A stretch of 64,000 nt of DNA, taken from UBA1181 sp045226255. Lineage in GTDB: Bacteria; Bacteroidota; Bacteroidia; Bacteroidales; Paludibacteraceae. The position numbers were made by a program, and so were the translations under genes. This document shows, piece by piece, positions 25,389 to 35,127 of the stretch. The notes under the pieces are model-generated. The model saw only the letters and a list, made by a program, of their open reading frames with translations. It had not been told where the DNA came from and made no database searches. Each line of letters opens with the position of its first letter. Position 1 is the stretch's first letter. Location of the stretch: positions 1 through 64,000 of the forward strand of contig JBGVCG010000002.1 of assembly GCA_045226255.1 (NCBI GenBank), written 5' to 3'.

Positions 25389-26351
25389 ATGAAGTCTGAA
25401 TTGAAACCTAATGTGGTTGGAATCGACATTGGAGGTACCAACACAGTGTTCGGAATCGTTGACGCGAATGGTAATGTCTTGGCATCTAATTCGATTAAGA
25501 CGCAGGCGTATCCTGAGTTGGAGGATTACATCGAAGCTTTGGGGAATGGCTTATTGGAGCTGATTTCCAAAAATGGTGGGGCAGATAAAATCAATGGTAT
25601 CGGAGTGGGTGCGCCTAATGCGAACTATTACACCGGCAACATCGAGCATGCCGCTAACTTGCCTTGGAAGGGCATTGTTCCTTTCGCAAAGATGCTTTCC
25701 GACAAGGTTGGCCTTCCTGTTTCCTTGACCAACGACGCCAATGCGGCCGCCATCGGTGAGATGAAGTACGGAGCCGCTCGTGGTATGCGTGATTTCATCA
25801 TGATCACGTTGGGTACGGGTGTTGGTAGCGGTGTAGTTGCCAACGGACAGTTGATATATGGACATGATGGCAATGCGGGCGAGTTGGGCCACGTGATCGT
25901 GCGTCGTGACGGCCGTCCTTGCGGATGTGGCAACAAGGGATGCTTGGAGACTTACACTTCCGCTACAGGTGTCGCTCGTACTGCTAAGGAGTTCCTGCTC
26001 AACCGCAAAGAGGATTCCCTCCTCCGCAAGATCGATTTGGATAAGATCACTTCCAAGGATGTTTTCGACGCTGCTATGGCAGGCGACCAGATCGCAAAGG
26101 ATATCTTCGCCTTCACGGGTCAGATCTTGGGCGAGGCCTTGGCCGACTTCGTTAAGTTCAGCAGCCCTGAGGCATTCGTTCTTTTCGGCGGTTTGGCAAA
26201 GGCTGGAGACTTGCTGTTTAACCCAGTGAAGAAAGCGATGGATGACAACCTGATGCCGGTATTCAAAGGCAAGGTGAAGGTGCTGTTCTCCCAAATGAAG
26301 GACGCTGATGCCGCTGTATTGGGCGCTTCCGCTTTGGCTTGGGATATTTAA
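25389..26351 (+). CDS. ROK-family glucokinase
   Basis: 320 residues from the ATG at 25389; the upstream in-frame ATG at 25353 gives a non-family extension. ATP-binding loop GIDIGGTN (residues 11-18), catalytic region LTNDANAAAIGE, phosphate loop LGTGVGSGVV, and ROK zinc site CGCGNKGCLE with Cys178, Cys180 and Cys185. Phosphorylates glucose (or a related hexose) taken up by the neighbouring MFS transporter. No DNA-binding domain, so an enzyme and not a ROK repressor. Followed by a terminator. Confidence 0.92.
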   Translation: MKSELKPNVVGIDIGGTNTVFGIVDANGNVLASNSIKTQAYPELEDYIEALGNGLLELISKNGGADKINGIGVGAPNANYYTGNIEHAANLPWKGIVPFAKMLSDKVGLPVSLTNDANAAAIGEMKYGAARGMRDFIMITLGTGVGSGVVANGQLIYGHDGNAGELGHVIVRRDGRPCGCGNKGCLETYTSATGVARTAKEFLLNRKEDSLLRKIDLDKITSKDVFDAAMAGDQIAKDIFAFTGQILGEALADFVKFSSPEAFVLFGGLAKAGDLLFNPVKKAMDDNLMPVFKGKVKVLFSQMKDADAAVLGASALAWDI

Positions 26352-26378
26352 TCGAGACATAAAATCTCATACGTTATG

Positions 26379-26411
26379 GAAAGGGGATCCTTGCGGGTTC
26401 CCTTTCTTGTT
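26379..26411 (+). terminator. Terminator after glucokinase
   Basis: Stem GAAAGGGGA / TTCCCTTTC around TCCTTGCGGG, then TTGTTTG. Its loop resembles that of the efp terminator. Confidence 0.75.
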
Positions 26412-26507
26412 TGCATATATATTGTATATTTATTCTGTTTATATTCTTTAGTTTGATATTTATGCAATTTTTTAGTAGAAAAGCATAGAGGTTTAGATTT
26501 TTTGTTG

Positions 26508-26515
26508 TACTTTCG
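26508..26515 (+). promoter_or_regulatory. -7 promoter element for the CoA-transferase gene
   Basis: TACTTTCG, fitting TAnnTTTG with one change, 53 bases before the start codon. No clear -33 element. Confidence 0.4.
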
Positions 26516-26568
26516 CGCTGTTTTTCAGAAACAAGAGTTAATAACCGAATAACAAATAGTAAGGTATA

Positions 26569-28056
26569 ATGGCATTTAACTTTATCACTGCTGAAGAGGC
26601 AGCGTCTTACATTAAGAACAATGATGTGATTGGCATCGGTGGTTTCTCATCGGTGGGTACGGTCAAGGCTGTGACTACCGCTCTCGCAGAGAAGGCGGAG
26701 GCGGAGCATGCGAAGGGAAATGAGTTCAAAGTTGGTATGATCACCGGTGGTTCTACGGGTGATCAGATAGATGGAGCCCTCTCTCGTGCGAAGGCAGTGA
26801 AGTTCCGTACTCCTTTCCAGTCAAGCAAGTATATGCGTGATGCGATCAACAAGTGTGAGGTGCAGTATTTCGATATGCACTTGTCCCATGTGGCACAGGA
26901 TCTCCGTTATGGATTCCTCGGTCCAGTTGATTATGCGTTGATTGAGGCGGCTGACATCACGGACAAGGGCGAAATCGTCTTGACGACTTCCGTAGGTATC
27001 ACCCCTACGTTGGTGGAGAAGGCTAAGAAGGTCATCATCGAGTTGAATGCGCATCATCCTGCGAAGATCAATGGTATGCACGATTTGTATGAGCCGGTTA
27101 ACCCGCCTCACCGTCGTGAGATTCCTATCTATACTCCATCAGACCGTATCGGTACCGCTACGTTGAAGGTGGATCCTTCCAAGGTGATCGGTGTCGTTAA
27201 GACGGACATGAAGGATGGTATCGCTCAGTTCACACCAGTGGATGAGGTGACTGCGAAGATTGGTGAGAATGTAGCTAACTTCTTGTTGAGCGAGCTCCGC
27301 AAGGGTATCATCCCGAAAGAGTTCTTGCCGTTGCAGTCTGGTGTCGGAAACATCGCCAACGCAGTGTTGAGCTCTCTTGGTAACTGCGACGATATCCCTT
27401 CGTTCACCATGTTCACCGAGGTGATTCAAAACTCTGTGATCGATTTGATGAAGCGTGGACGTATCACGTTCGCCAGCGGTAGTTCCCTGACTTTGTCGGA
27501 CGATGTGCTGATGGATGTCTATGCGGATTATGATTTCTTCAAGGACAAGTTGATGCTTCGTCCTCAGGAGCTTACCAATAACCCAGAGTTGGTTCGTCGT
27601 ATGGGTGTCATCGCCATCAACACGGCGCTTGAGTTGGATATCTTCGGAAACGTGAACAGTACGAACGTGTTGGGTCAGAAGATGATGAACGGTTTGGGTG
27701 GTTCGGCGGATTTCGCTCGTAACGCATTCCTCTCCATCTTCACTTGCCCTTCAGTCGCTAAGGGTGGTGTGATTTCCGCTATCGTGCCGATGGCGAGCCA
27801 CATCGATAGCTCCGAGCACTCCGTGAAGGTGATCGTCACCGAGCAGGGTGTCGCTGACTTGCGTGCGAAGTCTCCATTGCAAAAGGCAGAAGCAATCATC
27901 GAGAATTGTGTTCACCCAGACTACAAAGAGTTGCTGTGGGATTACCTCAAATTGGCAGCTGGCAAGTGCCACACGCCAATGACGCTCTCTAAGGCGTTGA
28001 GGATGCATATCGCCTTCGAGGAGACGGGCGACATGCGTAATACCAAGTGGGATTGA
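26569..28056 (+). CDS. Succinyl-CoA:acetate/propionate-type CoA transferase
   Basis: 495 residues of the acetyl-CoA hydrolase/transferase family (Cat1/ScpC/AarC type). Seen: IGIGGFSSVGTVKAVTTAL, GGSTGDQIDGALSRA, YFDMHLSHVAQDLRYGF, ELNAHHPAKINGMHDLY. The catalytic glutamate loop is MFTEVIQNSVIDLM with Glu284, which forms the enzyme-CoA thioester. GNVNSTNVLGQKMMNGLGGS binds CoA near the C-terminus. Likely moves CoA between succinyl-CoA and acetate or propionate in the succinate-propionate fermentation common in Bacteroidales. The exact acid partner cannot be told from sequence. Confidence 0.9.
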   Translation: MAFNFITAEEAASYIKNNDVIGIGGFSSVGTVKAVTTALAEKAEAEHAKGNEFKVGMITGGSTGDQIDGALSRAKAVKFRTPFQSSKYMRDAINKCEVQYFDMHLSHVAQDLRYGFLGPVDYALIEAADITDKGEIVLTTSVGITPTLVEKAKKVIIELNAHHPAKINGMHDLYEPVNPPHRREIPIYTPSDRIGTATLKVDPSKVIGVVKTDMKDGIAQFTPVDEVTAKIGENVANFLLSELRKGIIPKEFLPLQSGVGNIANAVLSSLGNCDDIPSFTMFTEVIQNSVIDLMKRGRITFASGSSLTLSDDVLMDVYADYDFFKDKLMLRPQELTNNPELVRRMGVIAINTALELDIFGNVNSTNVLGQKMMNGLGGSADFARNAFLSIFTCPSVAKGGVISAIVPMASHIDSSEHSVKVIVTEQGVADLRAKSPLQKAEAIIENCVHPDYKELLWDYLKLAAGKCHTPMTLSKALRMHIAFEETGDMRNTKWD

Positions 28057-28088
28057 TAGTTGTTGTCTTTTTTGTTGAAATATTTTTG

Positions 28089-28096
28089 TAACTTCG
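28089..28096 (+). promoter_or_regulatory. -7 promoter element before the InlB-repeat gene
   Basis: TAACTTCG, TAnnTTTG-like, 99 bases before the ATG at 28195. The terminator-like hairpin at 28121-28165 lies between the two. Confidence 0.45.
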
Positions 28097-28120
28097 CGAC
28101 ATCGTAGTGTCTCGAAGCAC

Positions 28121-28165
28121 AAACGAAAGGGATGCTATGGTAACATGGCGTCTCTTTTGTTTTTA
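28121..28165 (+). terminator. Terminator (or attenuator) after the CoA-transferase gene
   Basis: AAACGAAAGGGATGCT pairs with GGCGTCTCTTTTGTTT; the four mismatches are all G-U pairs in RNA. It is followed by TTTTAT. It would end the CoA-transferase transcript, but it sits downstream of a possible promoter at 28089 and so could also attenuate the InlB-repeat gene. Confidence 0.6.
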
Positions 28166-28194
28166 TAACGTATTACTTGATAAGATTGAAATAT

Positions 28195-31100
28195 ATGAGG
28201 AAATTATTTTTTCTATTCGCCTTTTTCTCCCTTTTCGTGCAAGCGTATTTGCCTGCGCAGGTGCGGGTCCCCTTTACGATGGATTCGAACACCTTCTATG
28301 GTGAGTATGTGACGACGGGAGGCAAGTATAACTACGAGTGGACGGACGGCCAGATCAGAATGTGGTCGGGAGGCATACTCGAGTCCGGCTGCGGGTTCTG
28401 TTGGGACGACCGTTATTTCACTGTGGAAATATCGGGGGTGCCGGATATTGTCAGTTTCTCCACCTCAGCCTCCGCTTTGGCCACTGCCTTAGGCGGAACC
28501 GATTGGAAACTGGAGGAGAGTGCGGATGGCAATTCGTGGCATACGCTCTGGACCAGTTCGAGCCATGACAACAACGTCTCTGAACGTTTGGGAACAAACA
28601 CGAGATATGTCCGTTTGCATTATGGATTCAATTATTCCGGCTATGTGAAGAACTTCTCCATCTCTGCTCGTCATTATGTGACATTTCAGGCGGATGGCGA
28701 GACGCTTGGCGTGTTTGGTCCTTTCGGGAAGGATGAGTCGCTAGGAACGATTGAGGCACCGACGCCAGAGAAGGCATGCTATGATTTCGTAGGGTGGGAT
28801 AGGAGCTTGCCTGCAAAAATGGGAAGCGAGGACATTGTCCTGAATGCCTTGTTTGAGGCGAAGGAATATAGTGCCACGGTACGTTACTCCAATGAGGCGG
28901 AGAATATAGCCTTGGCGGATTCCGTGATTTCTTTCAAGTGCGGTTCCGCTATCACCGTCGGTGGGGCTACCGTGGAAGGCTTCACGTTTGAGGGATGGTT
29001 GCCAGAACTGCCTTCCGTCGGATCGCCCGAGATGGACGGACAGACCTATGTGGCGCAGTGGGCACGTAATGTATACAAACTGAATTATGTCGACGGAGAA
29101 GACTCCTCTTCCGTCAGCATTGAGTATGGTGCCGCTATTCCGGAGACGACAGTGCCTGAAAAGGAGGGCTATACCTTCGTTCAATGGATCCCTGCCGTGC
29201 CGGAGAGGATGCCTTCCCATGATGTGACCGTCTCTGCGGAATGGAGGCTGAACAAGCATTTGCTCACTGTGCATTTGATGGAAGATAGTGTGTTGACGGA
29301 CTCGTTGGACTATGGGGCTGCACTCGTCCTGCCTATCCCTTCTCGTCGTGGCTACTCGTTCGATGGGTGGGGAGAATTGCCGGAGGCCATGCCAGACCAT
29401 GCTGTGGAGGTGTGGGCGCAATGGATTCAGAACGAATATCGTTTCTCTGCCATTGTGGAGGGCGACACGCTCTTTGCCACAAGTTATCACATGGGCGATG
29501 CCATTCAACTTCCCGACACGTTTAGCGTCTACGGGTATTCCATCGTCGGATGGGAGCCTTCCCTGCCTGCGGTCATGCCAGACTCCGATTGGTCGGTCAG
29601 TGCTATTCTGAAGGCCAATAGCCATTGGCTTACGGTCCGTGTGGATTCCGTGGTGACCTACTCCGAGCAGGTTGATTTTGCTACTCCGATAGATATGAAT
29701 CTTTTGGCACCTGCGGATTCCGCAGGGGTGGCCTTCGAGTGGATTTCGGAGCCGATCGTTTCGATGCCGGATAGCGATGTCGTTTTGTTAGGCAAGTATG
29801 TCAACCAGAAATATCCGTTGAGAATCTATGACGACGAACTCGTTTGGGTGGATACGCTCTGTTCGTACGATGATTCTTTGGTTCTTCGTGTACCAGAGAA
29901 ACGAGGCCATCATTTGACCAACTGGGAAGATGTGCCTTCCATCATGCCGGCCAGCCCGGTGGAGGTGCGCCTGGTGTGGGAGAAGAACACGTATGCGATC
30001 GCCTTGGAGGTAGACGGCGGTATCCTATGGTCGGATTCGGTGGCTTTTGCCGATACCATCGTTTATCCAATATTCCCTGACAGCATAGGCTATCGTTTGT
30101 ATTGGGCGGCTGAGTTGCCGGTTGTGATGTCCGATTCAGACGTGGTAGTCCATGGATACTGGGACGAGTACAAATGGTTGTGTCGCCTGGTGGACCGTGA
30201 TACTGTATTGCTTTCGGGCTATTATCGTCCGGGGGATACGATTACAGGCGTGGTGGAACCTGTTAGGGAAGGGTATACCTTCGGCGGATGGTTGCCGGAG
30301 ATCCCTGTGTTGATGCCAGACTCGGACTTCCGTGCGGTGGCCCTGTGGGAAAGAAACACCTATCCGTTCCGCGTCTACTTGGAAGAGGAGACAATAATCG
30401 ATACGGTTTATTATTACGGTGATACGATTGTGGCGCCGCACATCTCTGATAGGGTAGGGTACACGTTGATTCAGGACACCTGTCCGGTTCGTATGCCGGC
30501 GCATTCGGTGGAGCTTAGCTACGCATGGAGTGTGAACCATTACCGTCTGGTATTGAAGGACGGAGAAGAGGTACTGCTTGATTCATTGTATGCCTATGGA
30601 GCCCAGTTGCCTGACAGTACACTTACCCGCACGGGTTATACCTTTGCAGGGTGGCAACCCGAACTGCCTGAGGCCATGCCAGACTCGGACATAGTTTCCG
30701 TTGCGATGTGGAACATAAACCATTACAAGTTGTTTATGCTGGTGGATGGGGACACTACGGAGGTTCCGTATGCCTATGACGATGCAGTCATCACATTGGA
30801 TGTGCAGGAGAAGACGGGCTATCGTTTCGATTGGTTGGATTCCTTCCCGACCCGTATGCCAGCGGAGGATGTTACGGTCCGTGGACACTTTTCCCCGTTG
30901 AGTTATCCGTTCGTTGTGGTGGTGGATGGAGACACGCTGGTGTCGAAGGCCTATCTTTTCGGCGAACGTGTGGAGACTCTGGTTGAGCCTGAGAAAGAAG
31001 GCTATTCCTTCGCCGGATGGGGAGATAGTGTACCCGTCAATATGCCGGCGCATCCGTTGCATTTGGAGGCAGTGTGGAAAGTGAACCGTTACCAGCTGCA

Positions 31101-31695
31101 ACTATTGGACATGGACTCTATCGCATTAGACACATCGATTGCCTTTGGTGCGCAAGTGCCACTCTTCCCGACGCTTCAAAGGGAGGGTTACACCTTTAAG
31201 GGATGGGATGATTCCCTGAACACTATGCCTTCCAGAGACGTGGAAATCAATGCTGTATGGAATACAAACCGCTATTGCGTCACTTTGATGATTGTTTCGG
31301 CATCGACCATGAAGATGCTGGAGTTGCCAAGAAAAGTGATGTTTGATTACGGGGAACCCATTGCGTTTGATGATTTTGAGCAAGATGTATACCGATTCGT
31401 CAAGTGGAACAATGAGTGTCCGGAGACCATGCCAGCTAAGAATTTCGCGTTGATAGCCTTGGTGGAAGAACTGAATCAGGTAGGTGTTTCTTCAGGGAAG
31501 GCAGAAGAACTATCGCTTTATGTGAAAGATGGGAAAATTCACCTTCCTGGTTGTGAAAAAGGCGATATTGTGAGCCTCTATGATATGTTAGGCAAATTGA
31601 TATACCGAGGTGTTTCGCCAGACGTCGAAGTCTCTGTTCCAGGAGTCTATCTGTTAAAAACCAAGGAATTGAATTTGAAAGTCATTGTGAAATAA
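28195..31695 (+). CDS. Giant InlB B-repeat surface protein with type IX sorting domain
   Basis: 1166 residues from the ATG at 28195 (MRKLFFLFAFFSLFVQ, signal peptide; an in-frame ATG at 28177 precedes the signal). An N-terminal domain (about 25-160) with SGCGFCWDDRYFTVEISG, WKLEESADGNSWHTLWTSSS and NTRYVRLHYGFN looks like a galactose-binding/discoidin-like sandwich. Then about 15 tandem InlB B-repeats (Flg_new type), each with the frame GYTFxGWxPxLPxxMPDSDV and xxAxWxxNxYxL. The last 65 residues (LYDMLGKLIYRGVSPDVEV, PGVYLLKTKEL, ending VIVK) are a type A sorting domain. Exported by the Gld system and anchored on the surface; probable adhesin, ligand unknown. Confidence 0.9.
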   Translation: MRKLFFLFAFFSLFVQAYLPAQVRVPFTMDSNTFYGEYVTTGGKYNYEWTDGQIRMWSGGILESGCGFCWDDRYFTVEISGVPDIVSFSTSASALATALGGTDWKLEESADGNSWHTLWTSSSHDNNVSERLGTNTRYVRLHYGFNYSGYVKNFSISARHYVTFQADGETLGVFGPFGKDESLGTIEAPTPEKACYDFVGWDRSLPAKMGSEDIVLNALFEAKEYSATVRYSNEAENIALADSVISFKCGSAITVGGATVEGFTFEGWLPELPSVGSPEMDGQTYVAQWARNVYKLNYVDGEDSSSVSIEYGAAIPETTVPEKEGYTFVQWIPAVPERMPSHDVTVSAEWRLNKHLLTVHLMEDSVLTDSLDYGAALVLPIPSRRGYSFDGWGELPEAMPDHAVEVWAQWIQNEYRFSAIVEGDTLFATSYHMGDAIQLPDTFSVYGYSIVGWEPSLPAVMPDSDWSVSAILKANSHWLTVRVDSVVTYSEQVDFATPIDMNLLAPADSAGVAFEWISEPIVSMPDSDVVLLGKYVNQKYPLRIYDDELVWVDTLCSYDDSLVLRVPEKRGHHLTNWEDVPSIMPASPVEVRLVWEKNTYAIALEVDGGILWSDSVAFADTIVYPIFPDSIGYRLYWAAELPVVMSDSDVVVHGYWDEYKWLCRLVDRDTVLLSGYYRPGDTITGVVEPVREGYTFGGWLPEIPVLMPDSDFRAVALWERNTYPFRVYLEEETIIDTVYYYGDTIVAPHISDRVGYTLIQDTCPVRMPAHSVELSYAWSVNHYRLVLKDGEEVLLDSLYAYGAQLPDSTLTRTGYTFAGWQPELPEAMPDSDIVSVAMWNINHYKLFMLVDGDTTEVPYAYDDAVITLDVQEKTGYRFDWLDSFPTRMPAEDVTVRGHFSPLSYPFVVVVDGDTLVSKAYLFGERVETLVEPEKEGYSFAGWGDSVPVNMPAHPLHLEAVWKVNRYQLQLLDMDSIALDTSIAFGAQVPLFPTLQREGYTFKGWDDSLNTMPSRDVEINAVWNTNRYCVTLMIVSASTMKMLELPRKVMFDYGEPIAFDDFEQDVYRFVKWNNECPETMPAKNFALIALVEELNQVGVSSGKAEELSLYVKDGKIHLPGCEKGDIVSLYDMLGKLIYRGVSPDVEVSVPGVYLLKTKELNLKVIVK
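28770..31475 (+). repeat. About 15 tandem InlB B-repeats (protein level)
   Basis: Each unit is about 60 codons and carries a Gly-Tyr/His-aromatic ... Trp ... Met-Pro-x-x-(S/D)-(D/V)-V ... Trp-x-x-Asn-x-Tyr pattern. Units have drifted (for example unit 6 keeps GVAFEWISE, unit 10 GYTLIQDTC), so this is an old expansion with no near-identical DNA copies that I can see. Confidence 0.85.
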
Positions 31696-31715
31696 GAAGA
31701 TAAGGGAAAGAATAG

Positions 31716-31752
31716 GAAGACCCGCAATATTTGTTGCGGGTCTTCTTTTTTT
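31716..31752 (+). terminator. Terminator after the InlB-repeat gene
   Basis: Perfect 12-base stem GAAGACCCGCAA / TTGCGGGTCTTC followed by a T run. Confidence 0.9.
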
Positions 31753-31833
31753 GTTGAAGGAAATGCGCAGTTCGATGAAAAAATCTTTTTAGACTTTTTT
31801 GCAAAAAAAAGTGCTAAATAACGATATTTAACT

Positions 31834-31841
31834 TATATTTG
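31834..31841 (+). promoter_or_regulatory. -7 promoter element of the susC operon
   Basis: TATATTTG, exact TAnnTTTG match, 73 bases before the preferred susC start at 31914. An in-frame ATG at 31839 overlaps this element, which rules it out as start. No TTTG at proper distance; an A-rich stretch occupies the -33 area. Confidence 0.55.
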
Positions 31842-31913
31842 CGTTGCTTTATGTTTAATGTGAATAATTCTAAGAATATTTCAATTTGTATTAATAATAG
31901 TTATTTAAAAAAG

Positions 31914-34900
31914 ATGAGAAAGATTTTATTGTCTTTAACGTTGCTCTGCACGGCGGGGGGACTTATGGGACGTGACATCACAGGTGTTGTCAAGGACTCA
32001 GAAGGACCAGTGCCAGGAGCTGACGTTGTAGTTCAGGGGTCTGATACGAATTATGAGACCACTGATGAAAACGGAGAGTTTACCATTTCCGTGGAGACCG
32101 GTGATGTTTTGGAGATCTCTTCTATGGGATATGTGACCAAAACAGTGAAAATTGATTCCAAGAGCAAGTATGAAATCAAACTAGCTCAGGCAACCCAGGA
32201 GTTGAAAGAGGTGACTGTGACGGGAGACTATGGAAAACAGAAGAAGGAGGATTTGACGGGTTCTACCTCTCAAGTCGACGGAGCAAAATTGACAAGTGCG
32301 CCAACCCCTTCTGTTGAGAATGCATTGGCAGGTAAGGTCTCCGGTTTGCGTGTGTCTGCAAGTTCTGGTCAGCCAGGTCAGGCATCTACCGTCCAGATTC
32401 GTGGTTTAGGTTCTTTGACTGGTAGCAACGAACCATTGTATGTCGTTGATGGTATGCCAATCAACGGTGGAGGTAAGACTGCAGCTAACGACAACCCGTT
32501 GGCGTCAATCAACCAGAATGATATCCTCTCGATCGATGTCTTGAAGGATGCATCTGCGACGGCCATCTATGGTGCACGTGCTGCGAATGGTGTCGTGATG
32601 ATCACGACCAAGAGAGGTAAGAACACTAAGGAAGAGAATCAAGAGAGTTCCTCTATTTCATATGCAGGACAATTCTCTGTTGCTTCTATCACGGACAAGT
32701 TGGATTTGATGAACTTGCAAGAGTTCGCATCCTACTACACCGATCCTTATGTGGCTGCCGCTTATAACCAAACAGTAGACAAGGAGTTGGTTGCGCTCGC
32801 AAGATATGGCGGTCAGGGTACTGACTGGCAGGATGAAATATTCCGCACAGCGATCAGCCATAGCCACCAAGTATCTTTGACTGGTGGTACGGACAAGACA
32901 CAATATGCTTTGTCATTGGGTTACATGAATCAGGACGGTATCCTCGTTAATACGGACTTCGAGCGTTTCAACTCTCGTTTGAACCTCGAGAACCAAGTTA
33001 AGTCTTGGTTGAGAGTTGGTCTTAACATGGCATACACCCACATGACTCAGACCAAGCAAAGTGGTTTCGATTTCCCTGATGACAACAAGTTGTCTGGTAT
33101 CGGTGCTGGTGCAGCGAACGAGGAGGCTGTTTACGTACAGTCTTTGATCTCTAGCCCTGCTACTTCTCCAGTGGATTTCAATGGTGAGTATACCGACTTG
33201 GGATCTGACGATCAGGAAATCAAGATCAACCCACTTCGTGAGGCGAACTATTCCCCAATCTTCTTGAAGAAGAACAACGTAACGGGTCAAACGTTCCTCG
33301 CTATTAACCTTACGAAGGATTTGAACTGGCGTAATACATTCGGTATCGATTACTCCGCTTCTGGTGAGAGCCGCTATCGTCCAGCTGAGGGCGTAGGTGA
33401 GTCTAACCAACAGGAGTTCATCAACCGTGAGAACATGTACTACCGTTTCTGTTCTACATTGAACTATGTATTGCCACAACCAAAAGAGAGCAAGCACAAG
33501 ATGAATGCTTTGTTGGGTTACGAGGCATGGAAGGCTATGTGGGAAGGTATCTCTACCCGCAAGAGCAATTACTTGGACAACTATAAGTTTGTCGACAAGA
33601 AATATCAGAACGCTAACTTGGGAGACAAGGAAGGTCTTATCTCTGGTTATAAGGGAGAGCAATCCATGATGTCCGTGTTCGCTCGTGTGAACTACACATT
33701 TAACAGACGTTACTTGGTTACTGCTACGGGTCGTTTCGATGGTTCATCTACTTTGGCTCCTGAAAACCGTTGGGGATTCTTCCCATCTTTCTCTTTGGCA
33801 TGGAATGCTGACCAAGAGCTCTTCATGAAGAAGATCACTGCAAAGAAGAAGATCACCCAATTGAAGCTCCGTGCTGGTTGGGGTCAGACCGGTAACGCTG
33901 GTAACAACATGGGTTACATCGGTTCTTATAAGTCAGTGAACACCCAATATGGTATGGGTAAGGTATATGGTACATGGTTGAACCCAGACTTGATTTGGGA
34001 AACCAACTGGCAAATCAACGCCGGTCTTGATGCAAGTTTCTTCAAGAACAGACTTAACCTTACATTCGATGCCTTCTACAAGCAAAACAACGATTTGATC
34101 GTGAAGGCTGAGCCAGGTCCATCATTGGCAAGTACCGCTAACTCTTACTTGTATACGCAAGTTCCTGATATCAACGCAGGTTCCATCAAGAACGTCGGTT
34201 TTGATGTAACTCTCACTTCCACTAATATTCAGAAGGAATTGGGTGGTAAGGATTTCACCTGGAACACTGACGTGAACTTCTCATTCGTACGTAACGAGGT
34301 TGTTAAGTTGCAGAGCGATTCTGCAGTGTTGGAGGGTAAGCAATCATTTAAGACCGCTACTCGTACTTATTGCGTCAGCCGTGTAGGTCACGCACCTGGT
34401 TTGTTCTGGGGATTCAAGACGAACGGTTTGATCCAAAACACTGATCAATTGAAGGCTGTGAAACAACGTCCAGATGCAACTGATGTAGGTGATTTCGATT
34501 TTGTTGATATCAACTCTGATGGTGCAATCAACGAGGCCGATAAGACATACATCGGTGATCCTAACCCAGACTTCACATTCGGTCTTGGTAACACCCTCAA
34601 CTGGGGTCCTTGGTCATTGAACATCTTCTTGACTGGTTCTTACGGAAACGATGTCTATAACTTGCTCCGCTCTAAGTTGGAGGGTATGGACCGTGGAGGA
34701 ATCAACCAATTGAAGACTGTCCTCAATTGCGCTCGTGTAGAGACTACTGTTAAAGACGGAGAAGAGTACAAGTATATCTCTAATTCTTCTACGAATATCC
34801 CACGTCCTAACTCAGTTGCTGAGGGACGTAACGTTGCGAATGTCGTTTCTGACCGTTACGTAGAGGATGCTTCGTATATCCGTATCCAATCAATCGGTCT

Positions 34901-35108
34901 TTCTTATGCCGTTCCTTTCGAGACTGTGAAGAAGATCGGTTTGAACAACATGAGAGTTTCATTTAATGTTCAGAACGTGGCTACATTCACGAAGTATTCA
35001 GGCTTGAACCCTGAGGTTCCTAATGTGAGTGCAATTAATCAAGGTGTTGACACTGGTAGCTATCCATTGTCTAGATCTTACGTTGTTGGTTTAAATTTTG
35101 ATTTCTAA
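31914..35108 (+). CDS. susC: SusC/RagA-family TonB-linked outer-membrane transporter
   Basis: 1064 residues from the ATG at 31914 (MRKILLSLTLLCTAGG, signal peptide). Carboxypeptidase-like domain (ITGVVKDSEGPVPGADVVVQ ... SSMGYVTKTV), TonB-box area LKEVTVTGDYG, and plug with SVENALAGKVSGLRVSASSG, QIRGLGSLTGSNEPLYVVDG and ATAIYGARAANGVVMITTKR, the SusC signature. The barrel ends SYVVGLNFDF. Imports glycan or peptide fragments captured by the SusD-like lipoprotein encoded 19 bases downstream. Substrate unknown because no degradative enzyme lies beside it. Confidence 0.95.
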   Translation: MRKILLSLTLLCTAGGLMGRDITGVVKDSEGPVPGADVVVQGSDTNYETTDENGEFTISVETGDVLEISSMGYVTKTVKIDSKSKYEIKLAQATQELKEVTVTGDYGKQKKEDLTGSTSQVDGAKLTSAPTPSVENALAGKVSGLRVSASSGQPGQASTVQIRGLGSLTGSNEPLYVVDGMPINGGGKTAANDNPLASINQNDILSIDVLKDASATAIYGARAANGVVMITTKRGKNTKEENQESSSISYAGQFSVASITDKLDLMNLQEFASYYTDPYVAAAYNQTVDKELVALARYGGQGTDWQDEIFRTAISHSHQVSLTGGTDKTQYALSLGYMNQDGILVNTDFERFNSRLNLENQVKSWLRVGLNMAYTHMTQTKQSGFDFPDDNKLSGIGAGAANEEAVYVQSLISSPATSPVDFNGEYTDLGSDDQEIKINPLREANYSPIFLKKNNVTGQTFLAINLTKDLNWRNTFGIDYSASGESRYRPAEGVGESNQQEFINRENMYYRFCSTLNYVLPQPKESKHKMNALLGYEAWKAMWEGISTRKSNYLDNYKFVDKKYQNANLGDKEGLISGYKGEQSMMSVFARVNYTFNRRYLVTATGRFDGSSTLAPENRWGFFPSFSLAWNADQELFMKKITAKKKITQLKLRAGWGQTGNAGNNMGYIGSYKSVNTQYGMGKVYGTWLNPDLIWETNWQINAGLDASFFKNRLNLTFDAFYKQNNDLIVKAEPGPSLASTANSYLYTQVPDINAGSIKNVGFDVTLTSTNIQKELGGKDFTWNTDVNFSFVRNEVVKLQSDSAVLEGKQSFKTATRTYCVSRVGHAPGLFWGFKTNGLIQNTDQLKAVKQRPDATDVGDFDFVDINSDGAINEADKTYIGDPNPDFTFGLGNTLNWGPWSLNIFLTGSYGNDVYNLLRSKLEGMDRGGINQLKTVLNCARVETTVKDGEEYKYISNSSTNIPRPNSVAEGRNVANVVSDRYVEDASYIRIQSIGLSYAVPFETVKKIGLNNMRVSFNVQNVATFTKYSGLNPEVPNVSAINQGVDTGSYPLSRSYVVGLNFDF

Positions 35109-35127
35109 TTAATAAGGAAATAGCAGT

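Noticed and set aside
28770..31475. Repeat array considered as CRISPR or DNA satellite
   Set aside because: Periodicity is at protein level (about 60 codons) with diverged DNA; no short identical direct repeats with unique spacers.
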